NCBI GenBank assembly: GCA_965246915.1
Contig: CBDFGB010000010.1
Location: forward strand, 186,001 to 250,000
DNA from: CAVRQM01 sp965246915
GTDB lineage: Bacteria; Pseudomonadota; Alphaproteobacteria; Acetobacterales; Acetobacteraceae
DNA: 64,000 nt
Direction: 5' to 3'
Position 1 is the first letter of the stretch; each line of letters begins with the position of its first letter. Made by a program: the position numbers and the translations under genes. Below are positions 16,751 through 26,283 of the stretch, one piece after another. The notes beneath the pieces were generated by a model. The model had not been told where the DNA came from. It saw nothing but the letters and a program-made list of their open reading frames with translations, and searched no databases.

Positions 16751-17233
16751 TCAGCGCGGGGTCATGACATAGGCGACGAGAGCTCCCATCGCGGCGATCG
16801 CGGCGGCGGCGCGCACATGGTTCCACGCCGTCCACGTCGCGACGTAGTCCTCCCAAGAGGCGACGTCTCCTCCCGCGCCCAGCGCCGCGAGCGCATCGTT
16901 CCTCGGGACGTTGAACACCAGCGTCACGCCGATGACGCCGGCCAGATACAGAACGCCGCCGGCCAGCAGCCACGGGCTTGCGGCCGCCTGCCACCGAAGG
17001 ATGGCCAGCGCGGCCACCAGGGCGCACACCAGCGCCGTTCCCATGAACGCCGGCATGAATGCGGAACGCAGGATCACCGCGTTGATCGACTGCATCGCGG
17101 CGATCCCCTGCGCCGCCGGCAGACGCGACAGCGCGGGCATCACGAAAGTGGAGAACGCGAAAAACGTTCCGCCCACGACGCCGCAGCCGAGCGACGCGGC
17201 CAGGGCGAAGATTCCGATGAGACGATCGCTCAC
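16751..17233 (-). CDS. DUF1772 / anthrone-oxygenase-like membrane protein
   Basis: A 160-residue membrane protein with four predicted helices. Family features are the N-terminal GGTFFAFSTFVMPALSRLPA and the late VFNVPRNDALAAL and WTAWNHVRAAAAIAA segments. DUF1772 members are annotated as anthrone oxygenase-like, but most bacterial members are uncharacterised. It is divergent from the TetR regulator, with a 164-base gap that would hold both promoters, so it is a plausible TetR target. Confidence 0.82.
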   Translation of the reverse strand: MSDRLIGIFALAASLGCGVVGGTFFAFSTFVMPALSRLPAAQGIAAMQSINAVILRSAFMPAFMGTALVCALVAALAILRWQAAASPWLLAGGVLYLAGVIGVTLVFNVPRNDALAALGAGGDVASWEDYVATWTAWNHVRAAAAIAAMGALVAYVMTPR

Positions 17234-17397
17234 GCTGCGTGCCTCGCTGCAGTGCCGGTAGCGCCCGCGACCAGCCTCAGGCCGCCCTTCGTTATGCCAG
17301 CCATCGTGCCCTCCTGAATATGATGAATGCTCACGTTCGACAAACGCGATATTCCCTCACATTCTGTCTGTCAACCGCCGGTGACGAAGGAGGCCTC

Positions 17398-18006
17398 ATG
17401 GCGGCGACGCAGCCGCGCCGCGCGCCGACCCAGCGACGCAGTCGCGAACGCCTTGAACGCATCCTCGCCGTCGCCCGCGAGCTGATCAGCGAGCAGGGCA
17501 GCGACGCGATGCGCATGGGCGAGCTCGCGGCCCGCGCCGGCATCTCGATCGGCTCGCTCTATCAATACTTTCCTGACAAGACGGCGGTGATCCGGGGCCT
17601 TGCCGAACGGATCAACGCACGCGGCCGCGTCTGCATAGAGGCCGAGCTGGCGGCGGCGCGCGACCCTGCCGGGATGGCGAGCGCGTTCGCCCGGCTGGTC
17701 GACATCTACTACGCGCTGTTCCTTGCCGAGCCGGTGATGCGCGACATCTGGGCGGCGACCCAGGCCGACCGCGGCCTTCAGGCGTTCGAGCTGGAAGAGA
17801 GCCGGGCCAACGGCGCGATCCTGGCCGCGGCGATGGTCCGGCTGCGGCCGGACGAGGATCCCGCGGCCCTCGCGACCGCCGGATTCCTCATCATGCAGCT
17901 GGGCGAAGCCACGATGCGCATCGCCCTCGCGGTCGGGCGCGACGAGGGAAGCCGGCTGGTCGAAATCTACAAGCGCCTCGCGCTGAAGGAAATCGCGCCG
18001 CCGTAG
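17398..18006 (+). CDS. TetR/AcrR family transcriptional regulator
   Basis: A 202-residue one-component repressor. Residues ~14-70 form the TetR DNA-binding domain (RERLERILAVARELISEQGS, then MGELAARAGISIGSLYQYFP), followed by a helical ligand-binding domain. AAGGAGG at 17387-17393 fixes the start at ATG 17398. It is divergent from the DUF1772 gene and lies 109 bases ahead of the P450-DyP pair, so it most likely controls both. The inducer is unknown. Confidence 0.92.
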   Translation: MAATQPRRAPTQRRSRERLERILAVARELISEQGSDAMRMGELAARAGISIGSLYQYFPDKTAVIRGLAERINARGRVCIEAELAAARDPAGMASAFARLVDIYYALFLAEPVMRDIWAATQADRGLQAFELEESRANGAILAAAMVRLRPDEDPAALATAGFLIMQLGEATMRIALAVGRDEGSRLVEIYKRLALKEIAPP

Positions 18007-18115
18007 GAAGAGCCTACACAGATACGTTGCTGGTCGCGAAAGTTCCACCTACGATAGGGTGCGTCCGACGCGCGCCACTGGCGACGACCAAGAAACCACG
18101 GGAGGGCATCACGTC

Positions 18116-19336
18116 ATGTCCGCAGGCACGGCCGCAGACCCGATCGCCACGCCGCCCGGCGTCGGCAGCACACTGAATCGCCTGCTGGCCGAACAGCCTC
18201 TCCCCGCCGCCCTCGCGCGCATCGGCGCCACGCTCGGGGCGACGCTGAACCGGCCGATCCGCCTCGGCGCGCGGGTCGTCGTCCTGCGGCACGAGCACGT
18301 CCGCGAAGCCCTCGCCCGCGATCTCGATTTCCGCATCGCGCCGATAAACGAGGCCCGGATCGACGCGGTCAACGGGCCATTCGTGCTCGGCATGGACCGC
18401 GGCGCGACCCTCGCGCAGGAGCGGAGCGCGCTATACGCAGCGCTTGCCAAGGTCGACGTCGCGGACCTGCGCACCGGCGCGGCCCGCGATGCCGAGCGGC
18501 TGGCCGTCGCGTCCGGCGGCGCGATCGACGTCGTCGGCGGATACGCCCGTCCGGTGGCGGCCGCCACGGCGCGTCGTCTGTTCGGGCCGCGCGGGGGCGA
18601 CGAGACGGCGTTCCGCGACGCCGCGCGGGCGATCTTCGCGCATGTGTTCCTCAATATCGGTGGCGACAAAGCGATCGAGGCGCGGGCGCTGCGGGCGGCT
18701 CGATTGATGCGCCAATGGCTCGACGAGGAGATCGTCGCGCGTCGCGCGGCCGCCGATCCGGGATCTGACATGATGGGCCACCTCCTGCGCGACGGGCGGC
18801 TCGACGACGACGGTGTCCGGCGTACGCTGGGAGGGATGCTGGTGGGCGCGATCGACACCACCGCCAGCGCGGTCGCCAAGATCGTCGCCGTGATCGGCGC
18901 CGACCCGGCTTTCGCCCGCAACGTCGCGGCTGACCGCGAGGATCCGGCGCTGCTGGCCGGATGGTGCCGCGAGGCGCTGCGCCGCTGGCCGCACAACCCG
19001 ATCCTGCTGCGCCAGGCGTATGCCGACACCACTCTAGCCGGGACGGCGATCCGGGCGGGCGATCAGATCGTGCTCTGGACACAGGCCGCGATGCACGACG
19101 CCGCCGCCTTCCCCCGACCCGGCGCGTGGCGGCCCGATCGTCCCGCCGCCGCCTATTTGCATTTCGGCGGCGGCCTGCATCCCTGCGCCGGACGGGTCGT
19201 CAACGAGTTCCAGATTCCGCTGCTGGTCGGCTGCCTGCTGCGTCGTGGCATCGCCTCGGTCGGCCGCGTCAGGTGGGCCGGCCCCTTCCCCGACCATCTG
19301 CCGCTGCAGTTCATCCAGCCGCAACCCACACGGTGA
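18116..19336 (+). CDS. cytochrome P450
   Basis: A soluble 406-residue bacterial P450. The I-helix oxygen-activation motif is GAIDTTAS, the K-helix ExxR is in CREALRRWPHNP, and the heme-binding loop is HFGGGLHPCAGRVVN with Cys357 as axial thiolate. It would use electrons from a ferredoxin system not encoded nearby. The ATG at 18116 follows GGAGGG at 18101-18106. The DyP-type peroxidase gene starts four bases after its stop, an unusually tight pairing of two heme enzymes. Confidence 0.92.
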   Translation: MSAGTAADPIATPPGVGSTLNRLLAEQPLPAALARIGATLGATLNRPIRLGARVVVLRHEHVREALARDLDFRIAPINEARIDAVNGPFVLGMDRGATLAQERSALYAALAKVDVADLRTGAARDAERLAVASGGAIDVVGGYARPVAAATARRLFGPRGGDETAFRDAARAIFAHVFLNIGGDKAIEARALRAARLMRQWLDEEIVARRAAADPGSDMMGHLLRDGRLDDDGVRRTLGGMLVGAIDTTASAVAKIVAVIGADPAFARNVAADREDPALLAGWCREALRRWPHNPILLRQAYADTTLAGTAIRAGDQIVLWTQAAMHDAAAFPRPGAWRPDRPAAAYLHFGGGLHPCAGRVVNEFQIPLLVGCLLRRGIASVGRVRWAGPFPDHLPLQFIQPQPTR

Positions 19337-19340
19337 TCCG

Positions 19341-22223
19341 ATGACCCAAGCGCTCGTGACCATCGTCAGCCCGCTCGCCACCGACCGCATCGCCGAGGCC
19401 GACCGCCTGATCGACACGTTCGGCAATCCTGCCCGGGCCGATATCGCAACGACACTCGCGGCGACCGGCCTGCATTTCGCAAGCCTGCACGCCGTCCGCT
19501 CGCGTGACGGCCTGCGCTACTATCTCGTGCTGGAGATATCGGCCGACGGGGCGGAGTCCGAAGCCGTCCGCCGCCTCGCGGCTGCCATCGGCGAGACGCT
19601 CCGGCCGGTCTTCGCGCTCGCTCGCGACTGGACGCCGAGCCGCGACTTGGCCGACTACCTGCTCGCCAACCGCCTGAAGGTCGGGGGCGGATGGCTCGAC
19701 AATCCGGGCGCTCTGTTCGCCGGCACGCCCGGCATGACCGTCGAGCGCATCCGCGGCGAAGCGGCGCTCGCCTCGGAGATCACCGGGCTGCTGGGCCGGC
19801 AGCCGCCCGGCCTGCCGGCGCTGGAGCGGCTCGCGCGGGTGCGCGCGGCGGTGGCGGACGACCCGAAACTGGCACCCTGCCTGGAGCCGGCGCCCCCCGC
19901 CCCGCCCTACCGGGCCCCCTCGACACTCGGCCTGTACGCGCAGCTCGTGGGATCGTTCGCCGCCACGTATCTTTGGCCCCTGGGCGTCGCGTGGCTCGTC
20001 TGGGCGCTGGTCGCGGGCTTCACCGCGCCGCACTTCGTCTCCGGCGCGTTGTGGGGCGTGTGGCACGGGTTCTGGGTCGCGCTGGTCGTCGTCCTGATCG
20101 TGGCGGCTCTCGGCTATGTGCTGCTCCGCCGTGCCGAGGCCAGCGACTGGCTGGAGGAGCGGACGGCAGACCATGCGACGCTGGCCGGGATGTTCGCGCG
20201 CGAGAACCGCGCGACGCAGAACCACATGATTTCTGTCACGCAACGCAAGCCGGGCTTGGTGCGCGCCTTCACCTTGCGGCTGCTGTTCTGGGCCGTGGCG
20301 CAACTGGCTGCGCGGCTGTATCGCCCAGGGTTCCTCAGCGACATCGGCAGTATTCATTTCGCCCGCTGGGTCACGCCGAACGGCTCGCCGGACCTGCTGT
20401 TCTTCTCCAACTTCGACGGCAGCTGGGAGAGTTATCTGGAGGACTTCATCACGCTGGCGCATGCCGGGCTGACGGGAATCTGGTCGAACTGCATCGGTTT
20501 TCCGCGCGCCAGCAACCTGATCCAGGACGGCGCCACCGACGGCGAGCGGTTCAAGCGCTACGCCCGGCAGAGCATGCAGCCGACCCGCTTCTGGTACAGC
20601 GCGTATCCGCGGTTGACCACCGCGCAGATCCGCGCGAACGCGGAGATGCGGCGCGGCCTGTCAGGCGCGATGACCGAGGACGAGGCGACGCGGTTCCTCG
20701 CGTTGTTCGGCTCGGCCGAACGTCCGGCGTCGAAGCTCGTCAGCAGCGAAATCCAGAGCCTGATGTTCGGCGGCCTGGGGTTCAAGCCGTTCGGTGCGTG
20801 CCTGCTGCTCACGCTGCCGGCGACACCGGACGCCCGGCAATGGCTGCGCGAGATCCTTCCGCTCATCGCATTCAACGACGGGCGCCGTCGGTTCGAGGAG
20901 GCGACGATCACGCTGGCGCTCGGCGCCCCGGGCCTGGCCAAGCTCGGACTCCCCGACGACGGACTGCGGACGTTCCCCTATGCGTTCCTCGAGGGGATGG
21001 TGACGGAACCGCGCGCGCGCATCCTGGGCGATCTCGACGAGAACGCGCCGGAGCATTGGTGGTGGGGACGCGCGCAGCCGGACGTCGCGCTGCTGGCGTA
21101 TGGACCGACGCCGGACGACGTCGAAACCCTTGTCCGCAAGCTGGACGCCATCGCCGATGCGCACCACGTCACGACCACGGAACGGATCCCGCTGAAGAAG
21201 GCGGTCCCCGGCAAGGCCGAGCCGTTCGGTTTCGCGGACGGCATCTCGCAGCCGGTGATTCGCGGCACCTATAAGGGGCAACGCAACGCCGATCCGATCC
21301 ATCTGGTCGAAGCGGGGGAATTCATCCTCGGCTATCCCGACAATCGCGGCAATCGGCCACCGGGACCGACGTTGCCGGCCACCGCCGATCCGGCGAACCG
21401 GCTGCCGCTGGCCAGCCCGCCGGCGGGCTTCGACCGCAGCGTGGTGGAGACGCCGCGGGATTTGGGCTTCAATGGCAGTTTTCTGGTCATTCGCCAGCTG
21501 GAACAGGATACCGAGGGATTCGAGGCGTTTTGCGCGGCCGAGGCGGCACGGCTGCACGGGCGCTTGCCGCGGCCGTATGACGTGACGCCCGAGTTCATTG
21601 GCGCGAAAATGATCGGACGGTGGAAGGACGGATCATCGCTGGTGCGCCACCCGTATCAGTCGCGCACCGACGAGGCGCGCAAGACGAAGGAGACGACGCG
21701 CGCCACGACGCATCCGGATGACGGCAAAAAGATCGAGCGTCCGGTCGAGGCGGCGAATCGCCCCGGAGACAACGATTTTCTTTTCGGGACCGAGGATCCG
21801 GAGGCGCTGCGCTGTCCGTTCGGCGCGCATGTGCGGCGAGCGAACCCGCGGGAGAGTTTCACGCCCGGATCGGACGAGCAGATCGCGATCAGCAACCGTC
21901 ACCGCATCATGCGAGTCGGGCGGCAATACGAGCCGAAACCGGGGCAGAAGCCCGGGCTACTGTTCATGTGCCTGAACGGCGACATCGAGCGGCAGTTCGA
22001 GTTTGTCCAGCAAAGCTGGCTGATGAGCCCATCGTTCCACGGCCTGTCTTGCGAGAAGGATCCGCTGATGGGCGACGCGGAGGCCGGCCAGTGCGGTTTC
22101 ACCATCCCCAGCCGCGAGGGACCGGTGCGGCTGCGCCCGGTGCCGCGATTCGTCACCACCCGCGGCGGCGGATATTTCTTCCTGCCCGGCAAGCGCCTGA
22201 TCGCGTTTCTCTGCGGCGACTGA
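19341..22223 (+). CDS. membrane-anchored DyP-type heme peroxidase (long form)
   Basis: A 960-residue protein. Residues ~1-190 form an alpha/beta N-terminal region of no firm family. Two transmembrane helices follow at about 204-229 and 240-262. A long C-terminal part from ~330 ends in a DyP peroxidase domain with the distal signature GFADGIS (D633) and the proximal-heme-ligand region CPFGAHVRRANPR (H830). A segment at ~345-385 (FSNFDGSWESYLEDFI) resembles the first ferredoxin-like half of the DyP fold. The usual DyP is 300-500 residues, so this is an enlarged, membrane-tethered form. It lies four bases after the P450 and probably acts with it. Confidence 0.88.
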   Translation: MTQALVTIVSPLATDRIAEADRLIDTFGNPARADIATTLAATGLHFASLHAVRSRDGLRYYLVLEISADGAESEAVRRLAAAIGETLRPVFALARDWTPSRDLADYLLANRLKVGGGWLDNPGALFAGTPGMTVERIRGEAALASEITGLLGRQPPGLPALERLARVRAAVADDPKLAPCLEPAPPAPPYRAPSTLGLYAQLVGSFAATYLWPLGVAWLVWALVAGFTAPHFVSGALWGVWHGFWVALVVVLIVAALGYVLLRRAEASDWLEERTADHATLAGMFARENRATQNHMISVTQRKPGLVRAFTLRLLFWAVAQLAARLYRPGFLSDIGSIHFARWVTPNGSPDLLFFSNFDGSWESYLEDFITLAHAGLTGIWSNCIGFPRASNLIQDGATDGERFKRYARQSMQPTRFWYSAYPRLTTAQIRANAEMRRGLSGAMTEDEATRFLALFGSAERPASKLVSSEIQSLMFGGLGFKPFGACLLLTLPATPDARQWLREILPLIAFNDGRRRFEEATITLALGAPGLAKLGLPDDGLRTFPYAFLEGMVTEPRARILGDLDENAPEHWWWGRAQPDVALLAYGPTPDDVETLVRKLDAIADAHHVTTTERIPLKKAVPGKAEPFGFADGISQPVIRGTYKGQRNADPIHLVEAGEFILGYPDNRGNRPPGPTLPATADPANRLPLASPPAGFDRSVVETPRDLGFNGSFLVIRQLEQDTEGFEAFCAAEAARLHGRLPRPYDVTPEFIGAKMIGRWKDGSSLVRHPYQSRTDEARKTKETTRATTHPDDGKKIERPVEAANRPGDNDFLFGTEDPEALRCPFGAHVRRANPRESFTPGSDEQIAISNRHRIMRVGRQYEPKPGQKPGLLFMCLNGDIERQFEFVQQSWLMSPSFHGLSCEKDPLMGDAEAGQCGFTIPSREGPVRLRPVPRFVTTRGGGYFFLPGKRLIAFLCGD

Positions 22224-22298
22224 CCGGGTGACGGCCGGCAATCGACGCGGTCATGCCCTCGGCCCAGCCCTGGGATCACGACCGATGCAGCTTTGCGT

Positions 22299-22304
22299 TT
22301 GACA
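22299..22304 (+). promoter_or_regulatory. possible -35 box (TTGACA) in the gap before the 22335 gene
   Basis: A perfect TTGACA lies in the gap after the DyP gene. The best -10-like hexamer, CAGTAT at 22323-22328, is 18 bases away but matches the consensus weakly. If real, transcription would start near 22335 and the downstream gene would begin later than its most upstream ATG (22293). Confidence 0.25.
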
Positions 22305-22334
22305 CCGTTTGCATTATGTGTTCAGTATGCGTTC

Positions 22335-22994
22335 GTGTATAACATCCACGCCCTGTTTCCGCCCGAGCCCATAGGACCTCCCGACCTCGCGGAGCGGCTG
22401 GGGCCGATCCTGCTGCATCTGCGCCGGGCGGCGGCCGACCGGGCGGTGAAATACTGGGCCTATGTTCCGCTCGGTCTGCTGTTCGCGGCCTATCTCAGCA
22501 GCGTCATGCGACGGGTCGAATCCCTCGTCGCCCGCCATCGCGCCGGCCGGCTCCGCGCTCGTCCACACCGCGCCCGAACCGTCCAACCGCGGGAGGAACG
22601 GGAGAACGCCGCGCCAAAACGCCGGCTGCCGGCACGGTTCGGCTGGGTGGTCGAATGGCTCGGCCATCACGCCGCCGGCTGCGCCGCCCAGCTCCGGCAC
22701 ATGCTGACCCATGACCCCGACCTGGTGGCCCTGCTGGACGCCGGGCCGCAGGCCGGCCGGGTCCTGCGGCCGCTCTGCCGGATGCTGGGGATGGAGCCCG
22801 GGCCGGACCTGCCGCCCTCGCTGTTCCCGCCCCGGCGCGCAAGGCCCACCCAAGACCGTCGCGAAGCCGCTGCCGCCCAAGACAAACGCGTCGATCCCCA
22901 GGTCAAGCTCGGGGACTGGCAGGACGTTGCGCACGCCGAACTGATCGACGACGGCGACACCGCCCCTCCGGCCGCTCGTCCAAAACCGGACTGA
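22335..22994 (+). CDS. conserved hypothetical protein with one membrane helix
   Basis: About 219 residues from a GTG at 22335; ATG 22293 is an upstream in-frame alternative. One hydrophobic segment (YWAYVPLGLLFAAYLSSVM) is followed by a basic, arginine-rich linker. Next comes a compact block, RRLPARFGWVVEWLGHHAAG and then DPDLVALLDAGPQAGRVLRPLC, and a disordered charged tail. The block is of a type I associate with uncharacterised Acetobacteraceae proteins. No catalytic motif is visible. It ends 76 bases before the convergent malic enzyme gene. Confidence 0.6.
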   Translation: MYNIHALFPPEPIGPPDLAERLGPILLHLRRAAADRAVKYWAYVPLGLLFAAYLSSVMRRVESLVARHRAGRLRARPHRARTVQPREERENAAPKRRLPARFGWVVEWLGHHAAGCAAQLRHMLTHDPDLVALLDAGPQAGRVLRPLCRMLGMEPGPDLPPSLFPPRRARPTQDRREAAAAQDKRVDPQVKLGDWQDVAHAELIDDGDTAPPAARPKPD

Positions 22995-23070
22995 CGCTCA
23001 CGACGACGCACGACCTTTTTGTTACGATATCAATACGTTCTTGCCGCGAACCCAGCACTCCACGGCCATA

Positions 23071-24702
23071 TCACGCCACGGCGGCATAGACCGGCTTGTA
23101 GGCGAGCGCCCTGATATGCGCCTCGATATCGGCCGGCCGCGCGACCCGCGCGAGATTGTGATCGAAGATGTATTCGGCGATCCGCGCCGCGGTGTGCAAC
23201 GACGCGTCAAGGATGTTGCTCGTGGGCGGGTAGATCAGACCGATGTCCAGGCTCGCCTGCGAAACCTGCTCCGCCACCGCGCGCGCCGCGATGATGAACA
23301 TCTCTTCAGTGACGCGGGTCGCCTCGGTGGCGAGCACCGCCATTCCCATCGCCGGGAAAATGTAGACGTTGTTGCCCTGCCCAGGCACCAACGTCTTGCC
23401 GTCGATCTCGACCGGCTTGAACGGACTGCCGCTCGCGAACACGGCTCTGCCGCCCGACCATTTATACGCCTCCTCGGCGGAGCACTCGGAGCGCGACGTC
23501 GGATTCGAATACGGAAAAATGATCGGCCGCTCGTTGATGCGGGCCATCGCCTCGATCACCGCCTGATTGAACAGCTTCGGCACCGTGCTCACGCCTATGA
23601 TCGCGGTCGGGCGGATCGCCTCGACGGCCTCGACGAATGTCGAGACCGGCGCATGGTCGTGCACGAACGGCCGCTGGAAGTCCGCGACGTCGGTCCGCGA
23701 GCTGACCATCAGCCCGTTGACGTCGAACAGCCAGTTATGCGCCTGCGCCTCGGCGAGTGGCATGCCCTCCAGCGCCATCGCCTCGCTCAGCAATTGCGCG
23801 ATCCCGGTCCCGGCCGAGCCGCCGCCGAGGAACAGGAATGTCTGGTCCGCGAGCTTCTGGCCGGTGATCCGCAGCGCGCCCATGACGCCCGCGAGCGCGA
23901 CGGCCGCGGTGCCCTGAATGTCGTCGTTGTAGGTGCAGATTTTCTCGCGATAGCGGGCCAGGATCGGGACCGCGTTGATGTTGGCGAAATCCTCCCATTG
24001 CAGGCAGCATTTCGGAAACAGCTCCTGCACGGCCTCGACGAACTCCTCGATGAAAGCATCATATTCCGGCCCGCGCACCCGGTTCTGCCGCAGTCCGAGA
24101 TACAGCGGATCCTCCAGCAACTCGTGATTGTTGGTGCCGACATCGAGCGTGATCGGCAGCGTCATCTGCGGCGGCACACCGGCGCAGGCGGTGTAGAGCG
24201 CGAGCTTGCCGACCGGAATGCCCATCCCGCCGACGCCGAGATCGCCGAGACCAAGGATGCGCTCGCCGTCGGTTGCCACGATGAAGCGGACGTCCGGCAG
24301 CGGCCAGTTGCCCAGCAGCTCGCGCAGCCGCCCCTTCGCGGTGATCGGCAGATACATGCCGCGCGAGGCGCGAAAGATGTGGTCGAATTTCTGGCACGCC
24401 TCGCCCACCGTCGGCGTGTAGACGAGCGGCATGAACGCCGCCGGGTCGGACATGACGACCGCGTAGAACAGCACCTCGTTGCGCGACAGCAGATCGCTGA
24501 GGAAGATGTATTTCTGTAAATCGGAGTCCAGGACATCGAGTTCGCCATGCACCCGGGCGATCTGCAGCTCCAGCGTATCGGTCACCGGAGGCAAAAGCCC
24601 CTCGATACCGAGGCCCCGCCGCTCCTCCTGCGTGAAGGCGGTGCCCTTGTTCAGATGCGCGTTGCGCATCGCGGCGACGCCGGAGAGATGTGTGTCCGCC
24701 AT
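23071..24702 (-). CDS. maeA: NAD-type malic enzyme
   Basis: A 543-residue enzyme of the large malic-enzyme family (eukaryotic/E. coli SfcA type). Visible motifs are LVYTPTVGEACQKF, the nucleotide-handling LGLGDLGVGGMGIP, the metal-binding WEDFANINAVPIL, CTYNDDIQGTAAVALAG, and a second Rossmann motif FLGGGSAGTGIAQLL. It decarboxylates malate oxidatively to pyruvate. Start ATG 24702 has a GAGGG upstream. With the adjacent fumarase and pyruvate:quinone oxidase it forms a C4-to-pyruvate-to-acetate group, though the genes are not a single transcript. Confidence 0.95.
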   Translation of the reverse strand: MADTHLSGVAAMRNAHLNKGTAFTQEERRGLGIEGLLPPVTDTLELQIARVHGELDVLDSDLQKYIFLSDLLSRNEVLFYAVVMSDPAAFMPLVYTPTVGEACQKFDHIFRASRGMYLPITAKGRLRELLGNWPLPDVRFIVATDGERILGLGDLGVGGMGIPVGKLALYTACAGVPPQMTLPITLDVGTNNHELLEDPLYLGLRQNRVRGPEYDAFIEEFVEAVQELFPKCCLQWEDFANINAVPILARYREKICTYNDDIQGTAAVALAGVMGALRITGQKLADQTFLFLGGGSAGTGIAQLLSEAMALEGMPLAEAQAHNWLFDVNGLMVSSRTDVADFQRPFVHDHAPVSTFVEAVEAIRPTAIIGVSTVPKLFNQAVIEAMARINERPIIFPYSNPTSRSECSAEEAYKWSGGRAVFASGSPFKPVEIDGKTLVPGQGNNVYIFPAMGMAVLATEATRVTEEMFIIAARAVAEQVSQASLDIGLIYPPTSNILDASLHTAARIAEYIFDHNLARVARPADIEAHIRALAYKPVYAAVA

Positions 24703-24790
24703 TTACATTGCCCTCTTGTGAGGCGGCAACGCGAAGCGCATTCCGCCATCTTTCATCGTGGACGAACGCAACGCGGCGCGGCTTTCCGCC

Positions 24791-26194
24791 CTACGACGTC
24801 GCGACATACGGCCCGACCATTTTCCTCGGGTCGACGACGCGATCGAAATCCTCCTCCGTCACGAACCCAAGCTGCAGCGCCGCCGCCTTGAGAGTGATGT
24901 CGTGGTCCGCCGCGTGGTGCGCGATCCTCGATGCCTTGTCGTACCCGATCAGCGGCGCGAGGGCGGTCACCAGCATCAGCGACCGGTCGACATACTTGGC
25001 GATCCGCGGGAGGTTCGGCTCCGTCCCCTCGACGAGGAATTTGCGGAAATTCGCGCAGCCGTCGGCGAGCAGGATGATCGAGTGCATCACGTTATGGATG
25101 ATCAGCGGCTTGTAGACGTTCATTTCCAAATAGCCACTGGCGCCGCCGATGCCGACCGCGACGTCATTGCCCATCACCTGGGCGGCGATCATCGTCAGCG
25201 CCTCGGCCTGCGTCGGATTGACTTTTCCGGGCATGATCGACGAGCCGGGTTCGTTCGCCGGGATCACCAGTTCGGCAAAGCCGGCGCGAGGCCCGCAAGC
25301 CAGCAGCCGGATGTCGTTGGCGATCTTGTAGAGCGAGACGGCGAGCGTCCGCAGCGCGCCGGACAGATGCACCAGCGCGTCGTGCGCGCCCTGCACCGCG
25401 AACTTGTTCGGCGCGCTGACGAACGGCAGACCGGTCAGATGGGCGATCCGTGCCGTCGCCGCCTCGGCGAAGCCCGGGGCGGCGTTGATGCCGGTGCCGA
25501 CCGCCGTGCCGCCGAGCGCCAGCCGATAGACCCCGCCGAGCGCGTCATCGATCCGTTCCAGATCGTCCTCGAGCATCCCGGCATAGCCGGACCACTCCTG
25601 GCCCAGCGTGATCGGCGTCGCGTCCTGCATGTGCGTACGGCCGATCTTGACGATGTCGCGCCACGTGTCCGCCTTGGCGGCGACCGCGTCGTGCAGGCCG
25701 AGCACCGCCGGCAGCAGACGCCGCGCGACACCCGTCGCGGCCGCGATGTGCATCGCCGACGGGAATGTGTCGTTCGAGGACTGCGACATGTTGACGTGGT
25801 CGTTGGGATGCACCGGCGCCTTGCTGGCCAGCGGGGTGCCGGCGATCTGGCAGGCACGATTCGAGATCACCTCGTTGACGTTCATGTTGAACTGGGTGCC
25901 GCTGCCGGTCATCCAGACGTGCAGCGGAAACATGTCGTCGTGCTGGCCGGCGAGGATCTCGTCGGCGATCTGCGCGATCAGGTGAAGCGCCGTCGCATCC
26001 AGCCGGCCGCCGGCGTGGTTCGCGTGGGCGGCCGCCTTCTTCAGCACCGCATAGGCGGCGATCATTTCGCGCGGCATGAGGTCGCGACCGATGCTGAAAT
26101 GCTCCAGCGATCGCTGGGTCTGCGCGCCCCAGAGCCGGTCGGCCGGGACCTGGACTTGGCCCAGGCTATCGGTCTCGGTGCGGAACCCGGCCAT
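24791..26194 (-). CDS. fumC: class II fumarate hydratase
   Basis: A 467-residue iron-independent fumarase. Features are TETDSLGQVQVPADRLWGAQ at the N-terminus, MTGSGTQFNMNVNEVI and PNDHVNMSQSSNDTFPSAMH, and the lyase signature GSSIMPGKVNPTQ. It interconverts fumarate and malate. The start at 26194 is preceded by AGGGA; a longer frame upstream lacks homology. It lies 88 bases downstream-to-start from malic enzyme on the same strand and is divergent from poxB (89-base gap). Confidence 0.96.
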   Translation of the reverse strand: MAGFRTETDSLGQVQVPADRLWGAQTQRSLEHFSIGRDLMPREMIAAYAVLKKAAAHANHAGGRLDATALHLIAQIADEILAGQHDDMFPLHVWMTGSGTQFNMNVNEVISNRACQIAGTPLASKAPVHPNDHVNMSQSSNDTFPSAMHIAAATGVARRLLPAVLGLHDAVAAKADTWRDIVKIGRTHMQDATPITLGQEWSGYAGMLEDDLERIDDALGGVYRLALGGTAVGTGINAAPGFAEAATARIAHLTGLPFVSAPNKFAVQGAHDALVHLSGALRTLAVSLYKIANDIRLLACGPRAGFAELVIPANEPGSSIMPGKVNPTQAEALTMIAAQVMGNDVAVGIGGASGYLEMNVYKPLIIHNVMHSIILLADGCANFRKFLVEGTEPNLPRIAKYVDRSLMLVTALAPLIGYDKASRIAHHAADHDITLKAAALQLGFVTEEDFDRVVDPRKMVGPYVATS

Positions 26195-26283
26195 ATTTTC
26201 GTCCCTGGCGCCTATTCGCGGAACCGGCAATATCAGCGTTCACGGCGCGGCGGAAGCGGCGCGCCACGCCGGGGGAATGGAGC

